Position numbers and translations under genes: made by a program. From Paramacrobiotus metropolitanus (taxonomy: Eukaryota > Tardigrada > Eutardigrada > Parachela > Macrobiotidae), in contig NW_026570275.1 of assembly GCF_019649055.1 (NCBI RefSeq), forward strand, positions 62,001-126,000: a stretch of 64,000 bases of DNA, read 5' to 3'. The first letter of the stretch is position 1, and each line of letters starts with the position of its first letter. This document shows positions 56,382 through 64,000 of this stretch, one piece after another. The notes beneath the pieces were generated by a model. The model was not told the origin of the DNA. It worked only from the letters and a program-made list of their open reading frames with translations, and did not search any database.

Positions 56382-56716
56382 TGTGAGCGGGGGTTCACTA
56401 GCGTTCACGTCCGCGACGCTACGCCAGCTGGATTACGTGTCTGTGTTGTGTCTCGCTCTGATTGGCTAGTGGGCGCGGCTTAGCACGTGCTGCACAGTGT
56501 TACACACTGTTGAATAGGCTCTACGATTTGCGATCGAGCTGCGCCGATCACTTGTTGATTTCTGGTCTCCAGACTTTCAATATTATTAAAAGTCAGCGAT
56601 TATGGTGCGACGTTTTGTGTTTCCGCATAGCTCGCAATCCAGATCGTATTGCTCACTCCACGGGATAGATTCCGTTTCTGTCTCCGTCCCTGGATCCATT
56701 CTGGATCTAGCTTTAG
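56382..56716 (+). repeat. 3' LTR
   Basis: Same length as the 5' LTR and identical except for two transitions (near 56602 and 56629). Followed by the right target duplication ACCAG (56717-56721). Confidence 0.93.
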
Positions 56717-57122
56717 ACCAGTTTACTGTGCGGCCAGATCCCAGGCCTAACTTTATTAGTACGTCCCGTACGAATGGACGAAAGACCAAAACTAAAATCA
56801 GGTTTAGAAACAGAATGGGCATCTTCCGATCTTCCGATAAATGTGTCTAGTCATGCTACGCTCATGGTGAGCTAGCTGGTCAGAACAGGTAATCACACAT
56901 GGTGAACCGCTTAGACAACATTCATACGCTTTAATATACGTTGCTATGTCACATCATCACACACAAATAAATTCCTCCATGTTGGTTGTTACAGTTACAA
57001 TTGTACAGTCTGCAAAAATCAACTTGTCCACCAGTTAAGTTATGTATCTGAAGTACAACTGCAGCCAACGAAAAATTTTGCTTTGTACCAAGAATGTTGC
57101 CACCAATTCCAGTGAATTCCTG

Positions 57123-58554
57123 CTAAAAATGAATCAAGTAGTAAATGATGTACATCATGTATAAGGCAATCACCCCTTTATATGCATGAATGGATGCGAT
57201 CGGCCGGCAGGCTTCCTCTGAACATTCGGCGCACTTTTCGCCAGTGGAATCCAGTTCCGTTGAAGGATGGCTATTCAGCGTGCTCCCCATCTCCTCATCC
57301 GAATCAGCCGCAATTTTGTCGTAATCTTCACCAAATGGTGCCAAGCAAGTCCAGAACACACCGGCGACAATGGAGTGGAACAGGAAAACAAAGCCGATCC
57401 ATCCGTAAAACCCCAGAATAACCGGGCGCATCGATGCTCCCCACGATTCCACAGCTTTTACGAAGGTCCTCCGGAATCCGTTAATTCTCCCTTTGTAGGG
57501 ATTCAAAGGGGCTTCCGTTTGGCTATATTCTTCCGGAGCCAGTGTTCCGTTTACCACGAGTTCGTTCCGCGGCATCACGGAGCCATTCCCAAAGTACGGT
57601 CAAAAGGGGAGCGCCGACCTGAATTTGCGAAAACGAAAAAGCAGGTCCGGTTTCACCAGCAGCAGACCAAGGGTGGCTAGCAGTGCCAACAGGATTCGTA
57701 TCACTAGCAGATCCGTACCACCCACGTGTCGGTAGCATTTCCGGCTGAGAAAAAACAATTTCAAGTGGAAATGAACGGCGAGGACGAGCAGAGAGACAGA
57801 CAGGGCAGTAGAGATGGGCGTACCAGGGTGTACCAGAGCGGACCGACCATAAACTGCAATGTACAACTGATGTCTTGCATGGATGACTTTTCTTTTCTAA
57901 CCAAAGCGTTCCTATGCCTAGTATAGCTGCCCGCTATAATCTTACTCGCGCAAATAGAGAACACCACATTAATGCCTAATAATATGGAGCATATGTTTTC
58001 TGTCTCGTTAACAAGGAGGTACAAATGCAAACAATCATACAGTGCAACTCACCAAATGCAGCAAAGGGAACATACAATCATGTACTGAATTAACCTGAAG
58101 GCCAGAAACGTGCAGTATAGCATACGGGCCGATACGACCATGCGCTATTAAATTTTAATACGAACACCAATTTATAAATCACAAATACGGCAGCAATAGC
58201 GATTTCGTGTTTTTGTCAAACGCTTCTTCAGTTATTTTTGTCGTGAAAAGGTTTAAAATAAAAAAATAAAACCTTATGCATCTTTCGTAATACGTAGAAG
58301 TATATTAACTGCCAATCAATGGAATTTCCACTTGTCTTTTAACTGAATCTTTGGGAAACACTATAATGTTGAAATAATACTAAATATGAAGGTTTTTACT
58401 ACTTTTTTCACTTTGCAAAATTCAACTTACGTTCGCAAATCAGTGTAGTTATGGCATTGGCAGTAGCAACGGCCGCATTGATCCCTCCAATAACCAGGAA
58501 GATTTTGGTCAGAGTAAATTTACCGAGAGAACGCGACGCTTTCAAGGGAGTCAT
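57123..58554 (-). CDS. Multi-pass membrane protein, family member 1 (structure partly unresolved)
   Basis: Exon 1 (58554-58431) starts at ATG with a hydrophobic segment (IFLVIGGINAAVATANAITTLI) and a GTAAGT donor. The next exon starts at 57999 in phase (ICSILLGINVVFSICASKII). A pyrimidine-rich intron of about 88 bp ending TTTTTTCTCAG probably lies near 57830-57745. It is followed by a further membrane segment (LLVIRILLALLATLGLLLV). The last part (57575-57123) has two more (ILGFYGWIGFVFLFHSIVAG and GVIALYMMYIIYYLI) around an acidic, Cys-containing loop. A TGA at 57600-57602 lies in frame before the last part, so either another splice is missed or this copy is broken. The paralogue at 63586 supports the last part. 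Family and function unknown. Confidence 0.5.
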
Positions 58555-61020
58555 GCAGGTATAGACGGACCTTCGATATCACAGCAGAAATCGAATGCTC
58601 GAGTGAAACAACGCCAGATTTAAAAAATATTGTACCAGCTGTGCAAACGCGCGTGTTACGATCGGCAATCAAATCCGAGTGATGCTGCGCCGATTGCGTG
58701 TTTGTTGTCTATCGTGCTTATATATTATACCATCGAAGGGCTCTTGACTGTGTAAACCGGTTTGTAACAGCACCGTGTTGTTCAACCAGTTTACGCTTGT
58801 AAAAGAATAATGCCGTGTAACGGTTGTGAATCATCCGAAATTAAAGTAGAGACACCGTGTACTGCCAATATCACTGACATCATTGTGATCATGGGCCATT
58901 GGATGCGAGTTAAGACACCGGCGATTGCTTGGGTTAACGAGCGAGAATTTACGCGCGCATGATCTCATGCGACCACCACTTTGTCTACAAACTGGTAATG
59001 ATCGTATTACGAAAGTGGCGGAGACTCGGTGTGGAGTGTGAACATACCTTGATCTTGATGATTCACGAGCGCACTTACGGAAAGATGTACATGTAAAAGC
59101 CATTACAGTGAACTGCTACGACATCTCCAGTAATGGTGCGATGCACTCTTGCTGCGGTTGCCAACTTGTAACTGAACGCTGAAATTAATTACCGAAAAAG
59201 TATCAAATAAATATAAAAAAAGAGCCAGCAAAACGTTTCCGGAACTTTTCGATGGTGCAGTGTGCCTTGCCGAGAATTGGGGCAGTTACATAAAATAAAA
59301 TGAAAAATAATCTCGTACGCAATTTGCAGTTTATTTGCACTTCCGCTGTTCGCTTCCGCAGTGTTAAGTGTACCTGTTTATGGCGAAGCTTAAAAGAGTT
59401 TTAAACGTGACCTTTTATTATATTATAGTCAAAAGCCAGACGCTTGTTAGGGGGGCAGGATAGTGGGGTTAATTAGTTACATATAACTGCCCCTTTGAAA
59501 ATTCACAAACTACCACTTCCTTTCGGGCGATTTCGCAACGTGTTGCATGGTTTCAACGGGATTAGGCGTCTGCGGCTTGACATGGTTGCTTGATTCCCAA
59601 CAGACATAAGAAATTGGAATCAATGCAGACAGTATCCAGTGTAACGTAACCATCTTTCTGATTACTGGACGTGGTCAGTGCTTTGTATGCGCTTAAACGA
59701 TATTAGGCCGAATTTGAACGCATCATGGGGCATTCTGCCCTACTACAGTAATAAGGGTAATAAGGATGTTGTGTTATACGTATAAACTACCTTCTCTGCT
59801 ACAGCCGTTGCCGTATAGGTTTCGAAACTCTGACAAAAAGACCCGGATATTTTCTCTGGCAGACACCACTTCTTCGATGTTTCACGGCCGGAACTCGGCT
59901 TCGGGGATTCGCTAGTCAGCGAAAACTTTGGATGTGATGTGTGGCTAAGCCGCATGTCTCGCTGTTTTGACACTAAGAATCAACGTCACTCTTCAGAATG
60001 TTATAAAAACTACCGTAATGGGTGTAAGGATATGCCAGCTATGACTCCGGATGTTGCTCTTTTTGCCTAACTATCCGCTCCGTATTATGCCCTCTCCGAC
60101 CGTAATTTTCCCGGCACGTACCAAAGCTGATCTGATTGTAGATGCAGTTTGCCTGTAATATCGCTTACAGTACCCCAATTTGCATAGTACCACGTTTTAG
60201 TCACATATATGTATATATAATTGCACTTCCTGGTAGACCCGTCGTAAATGCGGCTGCTGTCGCTTTATGGGCGGTACGTTATCAGTTGACCTGGGCTCAA
60301 GCCAGTTAAAGTTCGGAGTACAGCAGTTCATGTATGGAACTACGGAATGTCACTTTCCACAGCCTCGTCCTCTGAAGCTCAAATTGTTAATTGTTACGGT
60401 TGGAAAAGTTTCGATTATTTCAAATTTATGATGTACCGATCTCTACCATATTATGTATTATAAGATTACAACTTTGGTAAGCTTGCATCGTTGTCATTGC
60501 CGGTACTCGGACCTTACTCCCAATCATGTTTGTACAACGTTCCACAGCATAGCACATACTTCATGATACATGAATATTTGTTTATTTACAATATGTGATC
60601 GCTGAGCTAGTTACAGAAAGCGGAAGATTGGTATCATAAGGTTAATCTGTCGCTGTAATCTGTAACGGCCCACATGATAACAGCATAATGTGCACCCTGA
60701 GAATTTTCTTGGTCAACAGCATTCAGTCATAACAAAGCCGGCTCTGCGGAAAACTGCAGGAAACGTTGACAGTAACCTGAATCAATTCCCAACTTACTAT
60801 GTAAACCGTTAATTTATTTTTTTCGTGATTGTGCTGCCTATTCGTCAATCTTCTACGTTTCTGTACGGTGTCGCGGGGTAATCAGCTGCATGCTGTGGAG
60901 TCACGACAAATGTGCTGGTCATAATAAAACCACAAAGTATTTCGACTTCGGATTTTGGAAAAATTTTTTATCTCACTGTGACGATTGGCGTTGTACTTCA
61001 ATGTAAACCACGTTATTCAG
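58555..61020. other. Intergenic, no gene seen
   Basis: About 2.5 kb, AT-rich, with only short open frames. No RNA gene, repeat array or mobile element recognised. Confidence 0.3.
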
Positions 61021-62751
61021 ATGGACCCCGCGTCGGACTCAAGATTTTCCACAGATTGTGACTCAAATGGTGGGGCATGTATCAAAACAGCTGGGATATG
61101 GTGTCCATCTGCAGCTGACAGAATTTCGCACATCCATACGGAGGGAAAAACAGCGGTCAAACCGAAAATGACACTTGCCAGTTCACCGCTTACTTCACTG
61201 ATACCGGAAATCGCACCTCACAAGGTTAAGTACAGATTACAGAACTGCAACTAGTGAGGTCCAGTCTGAAAATAAGGCTTTTAAAAACCGCGGAAATAAT
61301 TACAGTAATTATACCGAATCAAACACTGCAAAGTGCTGTCATAAGTTTAAAGTCCTTTTTCCGATAGCCTTATATGATGGATGCAGCCATGCATGCACGC
61401 TTCACACTTTGACCCGCCGTTCATTTTTTATGGATAAAAAGCTTTGTTATTCGTTTTTCATTTCTCGATAGAAGGCTGCAGCCAGGCGTAAGTTGGTTTT
61501 AGAGAAACAAAATTGATATGCAGAATTCGTCGTATGTGTGACGATTTTGAGCTTTGTGAATTGTTTCTCGTGATGATAACGATTAACGATAAAGTAGCGA
61601 CTTCTGGATACTGCCAGATAGTTTAGCAGATATTAAAGTTAAAGTTAATAAAAAAACTGCTTTTCAGTATTACGCCATGCAACGAGGACCAATAACGGCA
61701 CACCAACCCGGCACCAGCAGCCCTTCGTCTCCGATTGCAGCTGAACGGTCTCCAAAAACGTGGACGAATGGCTTCGTGCACACCCAAATGCATCACTCCA
61801 ACCATCATCTTTCGGGGACGCCACACCAAGTCCCCAAGCAGTCCAGGCACCAACAGCCCCTTCTACTTCATTATTCGGATCACCAGCACACCCGTACGCG
61901 AACCCGGTCGAGCTCTAATCGGCAGAATTTGGCTACAGATACACCCGCTTCTGGTCAAAATGGACAGGAAACACACCGAGAGAGATACGTTCATGATACC
62001 GAAGCTAACTGTGGCGTTCCCGTTACGGCTTCTGGATTTGGCAGTATCAGTAACTATTCCGTGAACCCTGTTGCGGCGTTCAACCACGGTTTAGCGTTGT
62101 ACAGAAGTGACCATCTGGATCTCATACAACCACAAAATTCTGCGTGCCCATCGCAACTTGTTATCCGCCCGCCACCGGCAGTGGTAACGGCCTTTTTTCC
62201 GGCGGACGCTACTGCCGGATCCACCGTCTCCTCTGCCATGCAAACCGTACCCAGCACGCTATACGATTGGTCGCCCTACTATGGCTACGATTTCATCTGC
62301 ATCTTCTGCCAGGAAACTGTGTCGAAACTAGGCAGGGTAACGTTTTCCAGTTCCCACCTTAAGCAGCATCTGAAGAGGAGTCGGTATTGTTATGGCAAGA
62401 ATCTGCAGTTTTTGTGGGAAAAGTTCAGTCAAGGTGTGGAGGATGTCGATGATCCGCTGGTGAATGGGCAAGTGAAGCGCCAGTTAGTGTGTCTGAAATG
62501 TAAAACGGCTCGGAAGACCGATCGCTACAGACTGGCATCACCGGATCTTATCGGTGAGTTTTGCATAGTCACTTCCTCTGATTTTTAGTAATGGTTTATA
62601 ACTCCGACTTGGAATCATAATTCACAGCCTACTGGTTACACTTTATCAGCAGTTGTTTTTTCATCTTGCAGCGCAACATATGCAGCGGTACCACGCCGAA
62701 ATTCGACCGCTTCCTCTCATCGCAACGGAGCCGCAGGTTGGCGAAGATTAA
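61021..62751 (+). CDS. Two-zinc-finger protein, family member 2 (intact)
   Basis: Exons 61021-61224, 61668-62553 and 62672-62751, all GT-AG and in phase, sum to 1170 bases (389 residues). The N-terminal half is rich in His, Ser, Pro and Thr. The conserved C-terminal part has a CCHC finger (FICIFC ... HLKRSRYCYGKNLQF) and a second finger split by the last intron (LVCLKC ... AQHMQRYH). The paralogue at 22171-24111 shares exon layout and both fingers but carries a frameshift. Strong conservation of KRSRYCYGKNLQFL and NGQVKRQLVCL between copies suggests function. I do not recognise the family; nucleic-acid binding is possible. Confidence 0.7.
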
Positions 62752-63585
62752 TTAAGCTGCATGAGGCCAGGTAATAAGTGTGTACACACTCGGGGATCAA
62801 GGCGGAATCAAGGCGGACAGCCACAGGACCGTGCCATGGCCATCCTGTGACGTGATGCTTTCCTGTTTCGACCATGTTTGGCCACTCGGCAGGTGGAGTT
62901 TGTAAATAGTCGAGAAACATTGTAAACTGTTGTCTAGCATCTGTCCTTTGGAATAAAACCATTTAAAACAATCTTTGATTGTCCATTGGCCCAAAACAAT
63001 ATCCTATAAAGTTTGCATTAATTTCCGGTTGCCCGGCTTATGCAAAAAAATTACAAGGATGCCACTTTAGTTCATTTTGGAATTTCAGCCGATGTTAATA
63101 AATGAACAGATGTTAGGTAACGCTGTACTACAAATTGTATTTGCACAGGTGACACAGACCATGACAGCAAAACCTTGCTGTCACGGTCCGGTCCGCTCAA
63201 CTTGCGGTAACCCCGTGTCTTGTATCCGTTGTCATTAAATATGTATGCCGTAAATTACGTTGTAACATTTTACCGCTTGGAATGAAACAGTGTGTCACGA
63301 CGTGAGCGTTGTGCTCTTTAATAATAATCGACTGAATAACTAGAAACACAAACACAAACAAGCAAGCTGGCACTGGTGAGGTTACCATGCATACCTCATG
63401 ATACCTGCCTTTGGCGCAGTACTCGTTCGCTTCAGGGCAGTTTTTTAATGAATTACTTGGTTTTATGCAACACCAGCTCAAGCCCTAATTGCAGTTCACT
63501 CTGTGCAATAACTTAATTGTCCGCTTGTCAAATCTGTAGTACAATTGCAGCCTTGGACAAATTACGCTTTGTGCCAAGGTGGGTG
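62752..63585. other. Intergenic; contains block shared with 21.6 kb
   Basis: 63297-63360 repeats the non-coding block near 21640-21710. Otherwise nothing recognised. Confidence 0.35.
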
Positions 63586-64000
63586 CTAGATGCTAATGAT
63601 CAAGTAGTAAATGGTGATCATCATATACAGCGCAAGTGCTCCCTTGTATGCAATCAAAACGATCAACAGGCAGGATCCCTTTGAACATTCGCCGCAGTTT
63701 TCACCAGTGGGAGCCAGTGCCGTTGAAGGATGGCTATCCAGCGTTTTGCCCATCTCCTCATCCGCAATTTCGTTGTAATCTTCACCGAAAGGAGCCATGC
63801 ATGTCCAGAACACACCGGCAAGAATGGACTGGGAGAGGAATACCAAGCCGCTCAATCCGTAGAAACCCACAATAACGGAGCGCAACGACGCCGCTTTTGC
63901 GAAGGCGTTCCGGAATCTATTGATTATCTCTTCGTAATGGTCCTGCGTGGCTTTGGTTCGGCTACTTTCTTCCGGAGTCAGTGGTGCCCGTGTTCCGTTT
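63586..64000 (-). CDS. Multi-pass membrane protein, family member 2 (5' part outside window)
   Basis: The frame is open from the window edge through 138 codons. It matches the last part of the gene at 57123-58554: NGT, a Pro-Glu-Glu segment, FRNAFAKA, IVGFYGLSGLVFLSQSILAGVFWTC, the acidic loop with EEMG and CGEC, and a final segment ending YLIISI. Both membrane segments and the loop cysteines are kept. This copy shows no break. Confidence 0.6.
   Translation of the reverse strand, partial: NGTRAPLTPEESSRTKATQDHYEEIINRFRNAFAKAASLRSVIVGFYGLSGLVFLSQSILAGVFWTCMAPFGEDYNEIADEEMGKTLDSHPSTALAPTGENCGECSKGSCLLIVLIAYKGALALYMMITIYYLIISI

Larger units (their letters stand above)
32189..56716 (+). mobile_element. 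Giant (24.5-kb) Ty3/gypsy-type LTR retrotransposon
   Basis: Two 335-bp LTRs (32189-32523 and 56382-56716) differ at two positions and are flanked by ACCAG on both sides (32184-32188; 56717-56721). Because base 32524 and 56717 are both A, a 336-bp LTR with a 4-bp duplication is equally consistent. Order of parts: LTR, primer site, structured leader, gag, -1 frameshift, protease, long spacer, RT, RNase H, integrase, accessory genes, tandem repeats, LTR. RT-RNase H-integrase order places it in Ty3/gypsy (Metaviridae). Most members are 5-7 kb, so this is three to five times the usual size. The two LTR differences imply recent insertion, yet coding breaks exist, so it was probably mobilised in trans or broke soon after. 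Confidence 0.93.

Noticed and set aside
57760-57866. Frameshift mutation in the membrane protein gene
   Set aside because: An 88-bp GT-AG intron with a strong pyrimidine tract explains the change of frame, so a mutation need not be assumed there.

Overview
The window is nuclear DNA of an invertebrate animal. Genes are split by short GT-AG introns (mostly 50-150 bp), the transposable elements are of animal types (a Polinton/Maverick-like virus-related element, a Ty3/gypsy LTR retrotransposon primed by initiator tRNA-Met, several short inverted-repeat elements), and host genes sit in small, partly decayed paralogous families. I cannot name the species; a tardigrade- or rotifer-like compact genome is only a guess.

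Region 1 (1-9300) is a Polinton/Maverick (adintovirus-like) element cut by the left window edge. It holds a C48/Ulp1-like protease exon, an adenain-like protease, a protein with a PC4-like domain, an RNase H-like protein, a TATA-binding protein (TBP) homologue and an intact eight-exon protein-primed family B DNA polymerase. Arrays of a short palindrome (GGATCAC-N8-GTGATCC, mostly at 34-bp spacing) lie upstream of the divergent PC4-like/RNase H-TBP genes and upstream of the polymerase, each beside a TATA box. A virus-like element carrying its own TBP, a PC4-like factor and shared promoter palindromes looks like a self-contained transcription system. Integrase, packaging ATPase and capsid genes are not in the window.

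Region 2 (9300-32190) has the 3' part of a SecA-like gene ending in a GIY-YIG-type domain, a foldback element, a broken kinase-Kelch gene, a zinc-finger gene with a frameshift, an intact kinase-transmembrane-P-loop gene and its decayed copy, and two non-autonomous inverted-repeat elements.

Region 3 (32189-56716) is one 24.5-kb Ty3/gypsy-type LTR retrotransposon with 335-bp LTRs differing at only two positions and a 5-bp target duplication. It has a long gag with coiled coil, capsid and zinc knuckle; a near-perfect -1 frameshift signal; a roughly 9-kb pol with very long spacers; and three or four extra genes downstream of integrase (a tandem-duplicated domain, a linker-histone-like winged helix, an RS-domain protein). 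This copy has several stops, frameshifts and an RT deletion. Its most striking trait is about 90 exact copies of AAAGGTCA/TGACCTTT, the nuclear-receptor monomer site (NBRE), in the leader, tail and all reading frames of the genes. It also carries families of short RNA hairpins with compensatory changes.

Region 4 (56717-64000) has two members of a membrane-protein family and an intact second member of the zinc-finger family, so this part and 21.6-24.1 kb share ancestry. All counts and alignments were made by eye.
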